From: Larkinella humicola
Lineage (GTDB): Bacteria; Bacteroidota; Bacteroidia; Cytophagales; Spirosomataceae
DNA length: 64,000 bases
Assembly (NCBI RefSeq): GCF_008727875.1
Contig: NZ_VTWS01000006.1
Span: forward strand, 558,001 to 622,000
Reading direction: 5' to 3'
This document shows, in pieces, positions 10,301 through 18,512 of this stretch (positions are counted from its first letter, which is position 1; each line of letters opens with the position of its first letter). The position numbers and the translations under genes were made by a program. The notes under the pieces are model-generated. The model was not told where the DNA came from. It saw only the letters and a list, made by a program, of their open reading frames with translations, and ran no database searches.

Positions 10301-11997
10301 AAGACATAGCCTCAAACATCAGTGGAACGGCCACCGGAATCGTCACAATCAAAGGCAAAGCCGGTAGCCCGGTGCTGGGGGGAACCGTCGACATCACCAA
10401 CGGAAAACTGACCCTCGATTACCTGAAAGCGGATCTCGGCTTTTCGGATAAAATCTATTTTGGTCCCAGCGAAATTGTTGCCAAAAACATGGTTTTGACG
10501 GACCTGAACGGCGGGCGGGCTACGTTACAGGGCGGGGTATTTCACGACGGTTTCAAATATTTTACGGTGGATCTGAACGTCGTGGACATGAAGAATTTCA
10601 AGATTCTGAACACAACGCTCAAAGACAATGACCAGTTTTATGGCACCGCCGTGGTGAGCGGGCGGGCGGGAATCGAAGGCCCGTTCGACAATCTGGCCAT
10701 TCGTGCCAACGTCACCAGCAACCGGGGAACGCGGATTTACATTCCGCTCGACCAGGCCGCTTCGGTTTCCAAGGAAGAAGTGATTCGATTTATCAACGTC
10801 AGTCCGGCCCAACGTGACAGTGCGCAGAGCAACCAGCCCGAGGTCGACCTGTCGGGCATTCGGATGGATTTCAACCTGTCGATCACGCCCGACGCCTACT
10901 GCGAAATTCAGTTGGATCGCCAAACCGGCGACATCATCAAGGCCTACGGCAGCGGGCAGTTGGCGATGCGGATCGACACCAAAGGCGATTTCACGATGAC
11001 GGGGGCCTACGAAATTCAGCAGGGCGAATACACGTTTACGTTTGAAAACGTGATCAACAAACGGTTTCAGATGCTGCCCAATAGCCGCATCACCTGGACC
11101 GGCGACCCGTATGAAGCAATGGTCGATGTCAAAACCGCCTACACGCAATACGCTTCGCTGGCACCGATTCTCCAATATTATTCGTCCAATTCGTCCAATA
11201 ACCCGGATCGTACCCGCCGGTACCCGGTCGATTTGCTGATCAATTTAAACGGTCGGCTGCTGGCTCCGGATATTTCCTACGACCTGAAAGTCAAAGAATA
11301 CCCGCAACAACCGGATTTCCGGCAGGCGGTGGCGGCCTTTGAGTCGCGCCTGCAAAGCAACGATCAGGAATTGGGCCGTCAGGTGAGCAGCATTCTGTTG
11401 TTCAGTCAGTTGGCTCCCGGCGAAGGCCTGGGCCTGATCGATCCGGCTTCGCCCACGAGCAGCAATGTGGTGGGTTCAGGATTGACCAACAGCCTGAGTG
11501 AATTGCTTTCGAACCAGATCAGCCGCCTGGCGTCGACGCTGGACAAGAACCTGGATGTGGGCGTTTCACTGAATGGCCTGGATCAAAATCTGGTCAATAA
11601 CCTTCAGGTTCGGTTATCCTACCGCTTCAACGACCGGTTCCGCATCAGCCGGGATGGCGGTTTTACGTACGGACAAAACCAGACCAGCGTGGCCAGTCTG
11701 CTCGGCGAATGGACGCTGGAATACTGGCTTTCGCCCGACGGCCAGCTTCGGTTGAAAATGTATAACCGGAACCAGAATCAACTCGGCTCGCTGAATGCGA
11801 CAACCTACGGAACGCTGACGACCGGGGGCGGAATGAGTATTCAGTATACACGTTCGTTCAACCGGCTGTTTGGCCCCGCCCCGGAGCCGCCCCGCCCCGG
11901 CGTCCAACCCATCCCCACGCCCGGACAACCCACTACCCCAGCACCTCCCTCCCGGGCTACCTCCGCGCTTCGGGAGCGAGACGATCATCAATTGTAA
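7354..11997 (+). CDS. tamB: TamB-like translocation and assembly module / inter-membrane bridge protein
   Basis: 1547 residues, typical for Bacteroidota members and longer than E. coli TamB. A single N-terminal signal-anchor (residues 2-30, LLYTILVVLLVVGIVGVGL) is followed by AsmA-like sequence (QTKLVRYAAQRVSEKL...), a very long stretch of repeating beta strands expected to form a periplasmic hydrophobic groove, and the conserved C-terminal TamB domain (from about 1180, with IKAYGSGQLAMRID and GEYTFTFENVINKRF). The last 45 residues are Pro-rich and probably disordered. The family is implicated in outer-membrane protein assembly and lipid transport. Start is the ATG preceding the anchor; no partner TamA is visible here. 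Confidence 0.93.
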   Translation: MRSFFTILLKTLLYTILVVLLVVGIVGVGLQIPAVQTKLVRYAAQRVSEKLLFPVDIQKIDINFSFPNVWVNSVTLEEVTIRNRDLKPMISVGRLEVTLALETLINNSATDIHLDEVLLYQPHVALVKDAKTGNLNIDDFLERINEMTRDTTKPSIANQNIPFTIGKATLIDGEFTYNDMRKPTMNGRLFDYNHFLVSGLSANLNSFLLLGDTIAVNIGRMKGFEKQANLRIHRLDTKFLYCAKEMRLDSLFARINGSTVRNRLVFSYDSFSAFNEFNDEVVMRANLRNAVVRAQDLAPFTSYFNNNFDVARATGDYVGRIRNFKVTNADIRFGANFRSRLVGDLAFKGLPDSDVNTVVDFRFKPSQVTMADIRPYYSDSAFNTIARKLGTVDFAATYAGRFIDFKTVGTFKTGIGMVSGDLALHLNGDQRTTYSGNLKLSDINVGSLIDRPDLLQRVDGQGKFVGRGLTIKDGSLDLNAQFSRVGFQKYNYRNLVVQGNLQQSFFRGLVSVKDTNLTFNLNGAFDLRGPKNLFDVRGTVQQANFLATNLLDDSLIVRSDLDVQLQGNTLNELVGNARLLNTFVTYGKRSLVLDTLFMSSAITGNERSISINSDYLDADLKGNFQLTQVADDLNRIAKEYRLNFAGNAAGLAAYYQEKLRKPLSVTPYNIDYSFLLKNSQPLLTLVYPSLYVSPNTKLEGRFGVDQSSLLTLNGTIDTLKFDEYNFYKSTVDLNTSKFVNSPDVLASLIINSTQQQFGSLAATENLQAEASWDVNHIDFTTSLHQQKSTNRADLNGSLTFKGDAIDIELERSKFRLLDSTWTISPENLIRIVGPEITVRNLAVSNRNQLISVSGKASQDSLQTLDIETKNFLLETLNPVLKTKVSGVANGKVAVRGLYGLPLLDGAITIDSLKYNDFLIGNVVNRSTLDQSNRINLDTRIRRLDREVLAITGMYTPGESAANPLDLKAVLDGTDLRLVEPFVKDIASNISGTATGIVTIKGKAGSPVLGGTVDITNGKLTLDYLKADLGFSDKIYFGPSEIVAKNMVLTDLNGGRATLQGGVFHDGFKYFTVDLNVVDMKNFKILNTTLKDNDQFYGTAVVSGRAGIEGPFDNLAIRANVTSNRGTRIYIPLDQAASVSKEEVIRFINVSPAQRDSAQSNQPEVDLSGIRMDFNLSITPDAYCEIQLDRQTGDIIKAYGSGQLAMRIDTKGDFTMTGAYEIQQGEYTFTFENVINKRFQMLPNSRITWTGDPYEAMVDVKTAYTQYASLAPILQYYSSNSSNNPDRTRRYPVDLLINLNGRLLAPDISYDLKVKEYPQQPDFRQAVAAFESRLQSNDQELGRQVSSILLFSQLAPGEGLGLIDPASPTSSNVVGSGLTNSLSELLSNQISRLASTLDKNLDVGVSLNGLDQNLVNNLQVRLSYRFNDRFRISRDGGFTYGQNQTSVASLLGEWTLEYWLSPDGQLRLKMYNRNQNQLGSLNATTYGTLTTGGGMSIQYTRSFNRLFGPAPEPPRPGVQPIPTPGQPTTPAPPSRATSALRERDDHQL

Positions 11998-12349
11998 TCA
12001 ATTCGGCTATAAAAACGTCCTCCCTTCGAACGATCATCTCTACGGGATTCTTTGCATTCCATTCTCCTTCTTACGGCGGGCTTCAACCGGGAAGACCAAC
12101 GAGACAGGTCTAAAATCCCGAAGGAATGACCGATAAAACACCCAATAACGGTTCGGTATTGAACGTGGCAAAACCCGTTGATACAATAGATTATTTGGCA
12201 ATACGAAGAACTTACATAAATCTATAGAGTTACCGAAACCTTTTTAAAGTTAATAGCTGTTGTTACAACAAAGCGGTTCCTCGCCATCTCTCCTTCGATT
12301 TGTTCAATTTTCAGTCAAAGTAGCCCTCTACTTTTCCCGATTATCTGTC
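11998..12349 (+). other. Intergenic region upstream of the RND operon
   Basis: 352 bases with no convincing gene. It holds the end-of-transcript region of the tamB-like gene and the likely promoter of the efflux operon (listed separately). A TTG at 12260 in frame with the pump would add 30 residues, but that segment is not conserved-looking and lacks a TM pattern, so it is treated as leader. Confidence 0.6.
12194..12224 (+). promoter_or_regulatory. Possible Bacteroidota promoter for RND operon
   Basis: TTTG at 12194-12197 and TAAATCTA at 12217-12224 are spaced by 19 bases, resembling the TTTG / TAnnTTTG pattern with two mismatches in the -7 box. It would give a leader of roughly 120 bases before the ATG at 12350. 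Confidence 0.3.
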
Positions 12350-15300
12350 ATGTGGATTGTCCGTTTAGCGCTTGAGAAAAAGTACACCATCGCCGTGATG
12401 GCCTTGCTGATTCTGATCATGGGCGTTGTGTCCATCGTGCAGATGCCCACCGACATTTTTCCGCGCATCAACATTCCCGTCGTATCGGTCATTTGGGGTT
12501 ATACGGGCCTGTCGACCAACGAGATGGAGAAGATGATCACCAACTTCAGCGAGACGTCGATCATCAACAACGTGAGCGATGTGCAGCGGCTGGAATCGCA
12601 GACGTATAACGGAACCGCCGTGCTGAAGGTCTATTTTCAGCCCACGGTCAAGATTGAGGAGGCCATGTCGCAGGTGACCGCCATCGCCCAGACGATCCGT
12701 CTCCGGATGCCGCCCGGCACCCAGCCTCCGCTCATTGTCCGGTATAATGCTACCGACGTCCCGGTCTTGCAATTGGGGCTGTCGAGCGATAGCCTGACCG
12801 AATCGCAGATCACCGACTACGGCACCACCCGGATTCGACCACAGATCTCTACGGTGCAGGGAAGCCGGTTGTCCCAACCATTCGGCGGAAAAACGCGCCA
12901 GATCATGGTCGATCTTGACCCCGATCTGCTGATTTCGCGGGGCGTCACGCCCGAAGAAGTGGTGAATGCGGTTTCGGCCCAGAACCTGACCTTGCCCAGT
13001 GGTCAGTTGCGCCTGGCCGAACGTGAATATGTGGTCCGGCTGAACACCAAACCGGATGTGATCGAGTCCCTGAACGATATTCCGGTGAAAGCCGTTAACG
13101 GCGTCACCATCCACATGCGCGACGTCGCCAACGTCCACGATGGTTCCTCTATCCAGACCAACGTCGTGAAACAGGACGGCGGCCGGGGGGTGTTGATGAG
13201 CATCGTCAAAATCGGAAATGCCTCCACCACGGCCATTGTCGATAAAATCCAGAACGAAATTATCCCGACCCTGCGCGCAGCCGCACCGAGCAACCTGAAA
13301 ATTGTCGGTCTTTTCGACCAGTCGGTCTTTGTTCGGGCGTCCATTCACGGCGTGGTGGTCGAAGGCCTGATTGCGGCTTTGCTAACGGCGGCCATGATTC
13401 TGCTGTTTCTGGGAAGCTGGCGCAGCACGCTCATTGTGGCGGTTTCAATTCCGCTTTCGATCCTGGCCTCCCTGACGGTTTTGTATTTGATGGGCGAAAC
13501 GCTGAACATCATGACCCTCGGCGGTCTGGCGCTGGCCATCGGGATTCTGGTCGATGACGCCACGGTTACCATTGAAAATATTCACCGCAACGAAGAACTG
13601 GGACTGCCGCTTCGGGAAGCGATTCTGGAAGGTGCCCACCAGATTGCGACGCCAACGCTGGTGGCCACGCTGACGATTTGTATCGTCTTCGTATCGGTTC
13701 TGTTTCTGGAAGGCCCCGCCCGGTTCTTGTTTGGTCCCCTGGCCCTGGCCGTCGTTTTCGCCATGATGGCGTCCTACCTCCTGTCGCGGACACTGGTACC
13801 GATGATGGCGGATTTGATGCTGCGTGGGGAGTCTCACACCCCCACCCTGTCAGCGGTCGGAGACCCTGACAGCGGTGGAGGTGTTGTCAAAAACTCACCG
13901 CTGTCAGGGTCTCCGACCGCTGACAGGGTGAATTTACACACTCGCTTCAACCGGGGGTTTGATCGGCTGCAAAACCGTTACCTGAAAGGGCTGGAATGGG
14001 CGTTGAGCCACCGCCGGTCGGTGCTGGCGGTATTCCTCCTGGTGATCCTGTTTACCTCGGCCATGATCCCCTTCATTGGCCGCGACTTTTTCCCCAGTGT
14101 CGACGCCGGGCAGTTCCGACTGCACCTGCGGGCACCCGCCGGGAGTCGACTGGAGGAAACCGAGCGAATTGCCAGCCGTACGGAAGCCCTCGTCCGTGAG
14201 GTGATTCCGGGTCAGGAAGTAGGTTCGATCATCAGCAACATCGGCTTGACCAGTGAGCGGTATAACTTCATTTTCTCGGACAATTCATCGATTAGTGCCG
14301 CCGATGCCGAACTGCTGGTGTCGCTGAACGACGAAAAAAGCCGCCCCACGCAGGACTACATCCGAAAACTCCGGCAGGTTTTTCGGGAAGAATTGCCGGA
14401 TGTCACCTTCTTTTTCCAACCCGCCGACATCGTCAGCCAGATTCTGAACTTCGGATTAACGGCCCCCATCGACGTGCAGGTGATGGGTTTCGACCGGGGG
14501 AATAACCTCAAAATTGCCCGGGAACTCCAGCAGAAAATTGCCCAGGTACCAGGAGCCGTGGATGTTCACCTGCACCAGGTGCTGGATGCGCCGGAACTGT
14601 TTGTCAACGTCGACCGGGAACGGGCGGGGCAACTGGGTCTGAATGAGCAGAAAATTGCGACGAACCTCATGATTTCGATGAGCGGAACCGCGCAGGTGAC
14701 GCCCAACTTCTGGCCTGATCCACAGACCGGTTTTCCGTATCTGATTGCCGTTCAAACGCCCCCCTACCGCCTGAATACGCTCGATAAGATGCTGCAAACG
14801 CCAATGGCGGTGAGTCAGGGTCGTTCGACACCCCAGCTCCTGAGCAACGTCACACGCGTGGAGCGAAAACTGTCGCCGGTCATCATCAACCGCGTCAATA
14901 CCCAACCCACCTATGACATTTATGCCTCCGTGGAACGCACGGACCTCGGTGCGGTTTCCGATGGCATTGAGAAAATTCTGGCCGAATACCGCACCCAGTT
15001 AAAACCGGGTAATCAGATTCTGATTCGGGGTCAGGTAGAAAGCATGAACAGTGCATTTTCCCGGCTGGGCATCGGCATCGTCTTTGCCGCCATGCTGGTG
15101 TATTTGCTGATGGTGGTCAATTTCCAGTCGTTCCGGTATCCGTTCATCATCATTACGGCGCTTCCGGGGGCACTTTGCGGCATGGTCTGGCTCCTGTTCC
15201 TGACGCATACCACGTTCAGCATTCCGTCGCTGATGGGGGCCATCATGAGCGTCGGGGTAGCCACGGCGAATAGTATTTTATTGGTTAGCTTTGCAAAAGA

Positions 15301-15556
15301 TCACCTGCCGGCCGTCAATTTCAATGCCCTTGAAGCCGCGATGGAAGCGGGCCGAACCCGTCTGCGCCCCATTCTGATGACGGCCATTGCCATGGTGATC
15401 GGGATGTTACCGATGTCGTTGGGCATTGGCGAAGGCGGGGAGCAAAATGCTCCGCTGGGCCGGGCCGTCATCGGCGGTTTGCTCCTGGCGACGTTTACTA
15501 CGCTGCTGTTTGTTCCCGTGGTTTTCAGTTATTTAGCAGGCAAAAAACAAAATTAG
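12350..15556 (+). CDS. RND multidrug efflux pump, AcrB/HAE1-like, with an in-frame palindrome insertion
   Basis: 1068 residues from the ATG that begins MWIVRLALEKKYTIAV, the standard RND N-terminus leading into TM1. The paired proton-relay aspartates appear in ILVDDATVTIENIH in TM4; two homologous halves each carry porter and TM blocks. It exports substrates by proton motive force through the adaptor and TolC-like protein encoded next. Between TM6 (SRTLVPMMADLML) and the second half, about residues 494-530, is an extra hydrophilic Ser/Gly/Pro-rich segment encoded by a perfect 35-bp inverted repeat (13843-13930). The frame stays open and both halves look intact, so the pump is probably functional with a longer cytoplasmic loop. 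Confidence 0.95.
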   Translation: MWIVRLALEKKYTIAVMALLILIMGVVSIVQMPTDIFPRINIPVVSVIWGYTGLSTNEMEKMITNFSETSIINNVSDVQRLESQTYNGTAVLKVYFQPTVKIEEAMSQVTAIAQTIRLRMPPGTQPPLIVRYNATDVPVLQLGLSSDSLTESQITDYGTTRIRPQISTVQGSRLSQPFGGKTRQIMVDLDPDLLISRGVTPEEVVNAVSAQNLTLPSGQLRLAEREYVVRLNTKPDVIESLNDIPVKAVNGVTIHMRDVANVHDGSSIQTNVVKQDGGRGVLMSIVKIGNASTTAIVDKIQNEIIPTLRAAAPSNLKIVGLFDQSVFVRASIHGVVVEGLIAALLTAAMILLFLGSWRSTLIVAVSIPLSILASLTVLYLMGETLNIMTLGGLALAIGILVDDATVTIENIHRNEELGLPLREAILEGAHQIATPTLVATLTICIVFVSVLFLEGPARFLFGPLALAVVFAMMASYLLSRTLVPMMADLMLRGESHTPTLSAVGDPDSGGGVVKNSPLSGSPTADRVNLHTRFNRGFDRLQNRYLKGLEWALSHRRSVLAVFLLVILFTSAMIPFIGRDFFPSVDAGQFRLHLRAPAGSRLEETERIASRTEALVREVIPGQEVGSIISNIGLTSERYNFIFSDNSSISAADAELLVSLNDEKSRPTQDYIRKLRQVFREELPDVTFFFQPADIVSQILNFGLTAPIDVQVMGFDRGNNLKIARELQQKIAQVPGAVDVHLHQVLDAPELFVNVDRERAGQLGLNEQKIATNLMISMSGTAQVTPNFWPDPQTGFPYLIAVQTPPYRLNTLDKMLQTPMAVSQGRSTPQLLSNVTRVERKLSPVIINRVNTQPTYDIYASVERTDLGAVSDGIEKILAEYRTQLKPGNQILIRGQVESMNSAFSRLGIGIVFAAMLVYLLMVVNFQSFRYPFIIITALPGALCGMVWLLFLTHTTFSIPSLMGAIMSVGVATANSILLVSFAKDHLPAVNFNALEAAMEAGRTRLRPILMTAIAMVIGMLPMSLGIGEGGEQNAPLGRAVIGGLLLATFTTLLFVPVVFSYLAGKKQN
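13843..13930. repeat. Perfect 35-bp inverted repeat inserted in frame inside the RND gene
   Basis: Arms 13843-13877 and 13896-13930 are exact reverse complements, separated by 18 bases. Each arm also has internal symmetry (CTGTCAG...CTGACAG). It resembles a REP/MITE-like palindromic element residing inside a coding sequence, as described for Rickettsia palindromic elements, although sequence relatedness is not implied. Confidence 0.95.
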
Positions 15557-15581
15557 TTTATACTTCTTTCTATTCCCAACC

Positions 15582-16688
15582 ATGCGACGCATCTGGATTT
15601 GGTTCGTACTTTTAGGATTGATCCTGCTGTTTGTCTTTGTCGGGGTTCTGCCGCGCATTCACAACTCGCAAGAGCTTCGGGCGGAAGCCGATGAGCAGAA
15701 AAACCGGCAGGAACTGGTCACGGTTACGTCCGTTAGCCATTCCGACGACTCGACCGGTTTGCTGCTGCCGGGGCAGATCATGCCCTTCCGCGAAACGCCG
15801 GTCTACGCCCGTACACAGGGTTTTCTGAAACGGCGGTTTGTCGACATCGGTTCGAAAGTCCGCAACGGTCAGATGCTGGCAACGGTGGAAGCGCCTGAAC
15901 TCGATCAAGAGTTGATCCGCGCCCGCGCCGATGTCCGGCTGGCCCAATCGAACCTGGATCGGCTAAAAAGTGTGAGCCTTCCTGGTGCTATTTCCCAGCA
16001 GGATCTGGACAACCGGCAGGCCACTTACGAGATGAATCAGGCCAACCTCCGGCGACTGGAAGCCCTGAAAGCCCTGCAGGAAATCCGGGCACCGTTCAAC
16101 GGCATCATTACCGCCCGCAATGCCGAAGTTGGCAATCTGGTTTCAACGGGCAGTGGCGGGGCGATCCCGATGTTTACGATTTCGCAACTGGACACGCTCC
16201 GGGTGTATGTCGATGTACCCCAAACCTATTATCAGTTGATCAAAATCGGGATGACGGCATCGATCAACGTACCGGAACTGAACAAAACTTTTACCGGAAA
16301 AGTAGTTCGCACATCCGGTACCTTACGCACGGAATCGCGAACTTTGCTGGCTGAAGTGGCAATTCCCAACCGGAACCAGGAACTGGTGTCGGGATTATAC
16401 GGACAGGTGAAATTCAGTCTGAACACGATTCACCCGCCCGTGCTCATTCCGGCGAATACGTTGCTGGTGACGTCGGAAGGGCCACGCATCGTGGTGGTGC
16501 AACCCAACCGGGTGCTGCGTTTCCAGCCCATCACGCTAGGCCGTGATTTTGGCACGACCCTCGAAGTATTGGACGGCCTGAAAGGGCAGGAACAGGTAGT
16601 GACGAATCCCAACGACCGACTCAAGGACGGGCAGCAGGTTCGGATTAAGGTGCAGGGGCAGACTTCTGCGACAAAACAAAAAGTATGA
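15582..16688 (+). CDS. RND efflux periplasmic adaptor subunit
   Basis: 368 residues, HlyD/AcrA type. One N-terminal TM anchor (IWFVLLGLILLFVFVGVL) is followed by the lipoyl half-motif (PVYARTQGFLKRRFVDIGSKVRNG cut here as RTQGFLKRRFVDIGSKV near 75-95), a short coiled-coil hairpin, the returning lipoyl half (IRAPFNGIITARNAEVG near 165) and beta-barrel/membrane-proximal domains. It bridges the inner-membrane pump and the outer-membrane channel. It begins 25 bases after the pump gene and overlaps the next gene by 4 bases, a translationally coupled operon. Confidence 0.94.
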   Translation: MRRIWIWFVLLGLILLFVFVGVLPRIHNSQELRAEADEQKNRQELVTVTSVSHSDDSTGLLLPGQIMPFRETPVYARTQGFLKRRFVDIGSKVRNGQMLATVEAPELDQELIRARADVRLAQSNLDRLKSVSLPGAISQQDLDNRQATYEMNQANLRRLEALKALQEIRAPFNGIITARNAEVGNLVSTGSGGAIPMFTISQLDTLRVYVDVPQTYYQLIKIGMTASINVPELNKTFTGKVVRTSGTLRTESRTLLAEVAIPNRNQELVSGLYGQVKFSLNTIHPPVLIPANTLLVTSEGPRIVVVQPNRVLRFQPITLGRDFGTTLEVLDGLKGQEQVVTNPNDRLKDGQQVRIKVQGQTSATKQKV

Positions 16689-18082
16689 GAAAATCGGCGC
16701 TTTACAGTTTAATGTTTTTAATGCTTGGCAGTTCGGTTGCCCACGCGCAGTCGGCGACTTCTTCAGGAAGCGCTTCGGCCGGTACGGTGGCTTCCGCATC
16801 CTATCAAACGAATACGGTTCGCGACGGTTGGGCGGTTTTTCGGGACCGGACGCTGGATTCCCTGATCGATCTGGGCCTGACCAGCAATCCCGACATCCGG
16901 GTGGCCGTCAGCCGGGTCGAGGAAGCCCGGATACGGGTTCGGGTGGCCGAGTCATTCCTGTCTCCGTCGGTTCGTAGCAGCCTGAATTTCAATACCCAAA
17001 GCCTATCGCAATACCGCCCGATTGCCATTCCGGTTGCCACCGACAAGTTGCCGCGTTTGCAACTCAACTCTTTGCAGGTTTTGCCCATCGACGCCAGCTA
17101 CGAAGTAGATTTGTTCAAGCGGATTCGCAATACCGTCCGGGTTACCGACTTGCAACGGCAGGTTACGGAATCGGACGTCCAGATTACGCAACTGATCGTG
17201 GCTTCGGAAGTAGCCCGGCTTTATTACCTCATTCGCGCCAACGACAGTGAGCAGGCCGTCCTCCGGCGCAACATCGGCCTTCGGGATTCCACAATTTCCA
17301 TCATCCGCGCCCGTTTTCAGGCCGGGTTGACCAACGAAATCGACGCCAAACGGGCCGAAACCGACATTGCCAACGTGCGGGTTCAGTTGCTGGGTCTGGA
17401 ACGCAGCCGCACCGAACTCGTCAACGGTTTGTCGGGCCTTTGCGGGCAGGACCCCGCTACCTTTTATGTCCCCGTCGGACGGTTGGGAACCGGTTTTCCG
17501 GAACTGCCTTTCACCGCCATTTCGGCCGATCAACTGCGCCGTCGGCCGGATCTTTTTCAGGCCGAACAGCAATCACAGGTAGCCAATGTCCAGATTCTGG
17601 TCAACCGGGCGGCCCTTTATCCCCGCATCAACCTCGTGGGGGCCGGGGGAACGCTGACGGGCCGCATCGGTACTCTGTTTTTCCCGGCCAGTATGACCTA
17701 TCTGCTCGGCGTCAACGCCAGTGTCCCCATTTTTGAAGGAAAACGGAATCAGCAAAACATCCGGTTGGCTCAACAGCAATTCAAAACTGCCGATGCCTCC
17801 TATCAGCAACGGATGCTGGTGGCCCAGCGCGAAGCCGAAACCGCCCTGGACAATCTGCAGAGCATGCGTGCGCAAATTGACGCTCAAAATCTGGCCCTCG
17901 AATCGGCCCGGTATACCGAACGACTCAACCGGGAGCTTTATACGAAAGGTCTGACGACGTTTCTGGAAGTGCTGGATTCCCAACGCACCGTTCTCGACTC
18001 CGAACGCCAGTTGGTGTTGCTTCAGGGCCAACGGGCATCGTATACCGTGGCTTTACTGAAAGCCCTGGGGGGAAGTTTTTAA
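16685..18082 (+). CDS. TolC/NodT-family outer-membrane efflux channel
   Basis: 465 residues with a signal peptide (MRKSALYSLMFLMLGSSVAHA). The two repeated helical OEP segments typical of TolC/OprM are visible: GLTSNPDIRVAVSRVEEAR near 60 and NRELYTKGLTTFLEVLDSQR near 420, with the conserved RRPDLFQAEQQ near 285. It is the exit duct for the RND pump encoded upstream and is the last gene of that operon. No lipobox Cys is seen, unlike many NodT relatives. Confidence 0.94.
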   Translation: MRKSALYSLMFLMLGSSVAHAQSATSSGSASAGTVASASYQTNTVRDGWAVFRDRTLDSLIDLGLTSNPDIRVAVSRVEEARIRVRVAESFLSPSVRSSLNFNTQSLSQYRPIAIPVATDKLPRLQLNSLQVLPIDASYEVDLFKRIRNTVRVTDLQRQVTESDVQITQLIVASEVARLYYLIRANDSEQAVLRRNIGLRDSTISIIRARFQAGLTNEIDAKRAETDIANVRVQLLGLERSRTELVNGLSGLCGQDPATFYVPVGRLGTGFPELPFTAISADQLRRRPDLFQAEQQSQVANVQILVNRAALYPRINLVGAGGTLTGRIGTLFFPASMTYLLGVNASVPIFEGKRNQQNIRLAQQQFKTADASYQQRMLVAQREAETALDNLQSMRAQIDAQNLALESARYTERLNRELYTKGLTTFLEVLDSQRTVLDSERQLVLLQGQRASYTVALLKALGGSF

Positions 18083-18129
18083 GGAGTAACGATCGAAGGG
18101 GTCCAGTTTGTTGCCAAAAAACAGGCCCG

Positions 18130-18501
18130 TTAGCCTTTTACCTGCGGAGCCCAGTAGGTACAGTTGGCCGTGGCATACACCGGGCCTTTGAACAACATGC
18201 AACCGCCACAGGCCTTGCCCGCTGCGGGCGGTAACCACAGGTTGCAAGTGCTACACTGCTTGTCGGAGCTGGGCGATTGGGTTACATAGCCCAGTCCCTG
18301 GCGGGTTTTCAGATCGCCCTCACTCAGTCCGGAATAATCTTCACAGGGATTGGCTGCCGGTTTTTTCGTTTCATCGGTTTGGGTGGTTGGTTTAGAATCG
18401 CAGTTGGTCAGCAGGACGGTTCCACTGGTCAATACCAAGCCGATCGACGCACAGCGTTGCAGAAAAAAACGGCGGGATTTCAGTACATTCATCAATGACA
18501 A
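18130..18501 (-). CDS. High-potential iron-sulfur protein (HiPIP)-like lipoprotein
   Basis: 123 residues. N-terminus has both a Tat motif (SRRFFLQ) and a lipobox-like LLTNC (Cys 34), so it is likely exported folded and lipid-anchored. The C-terminal part has the HiPIP cysteine pattern: Cys83-x2-Cys86, Cys101 in GCMLFKGPV and Cys114, with the small aromatic-containing loops expected to wrap a [4Fe-4S] cluster. HiPIPs carry electrons in the periplasm. It follows the HEAT-repeat dehydrogenase-like gene by 11 bases, so it is a credible electron acceptor for that operon; this pairing is inference. Confidence 0.85.
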   Translation of the reverse strand: MSLMNVLKSRRFFLQRCASIGLVLTSGTVLLTNCDSKPTTQTDETKKPAANPCEDYSGLSEGDLKTRQGLGYVTQSPSSDKQCSTCNLWLPPAAGKACGGCMLFKGPVYATANCTYWAPQVKG

Positions 18502-18512
18502 GGCGTTTGTAA

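Noticed and set aside
12260-12349. N-terminal extension of the RND pump from TTG 12260
   Set aside because: The family N-terminus begins exactly at the ATG 12350 and the extension is unlike any RND leader.
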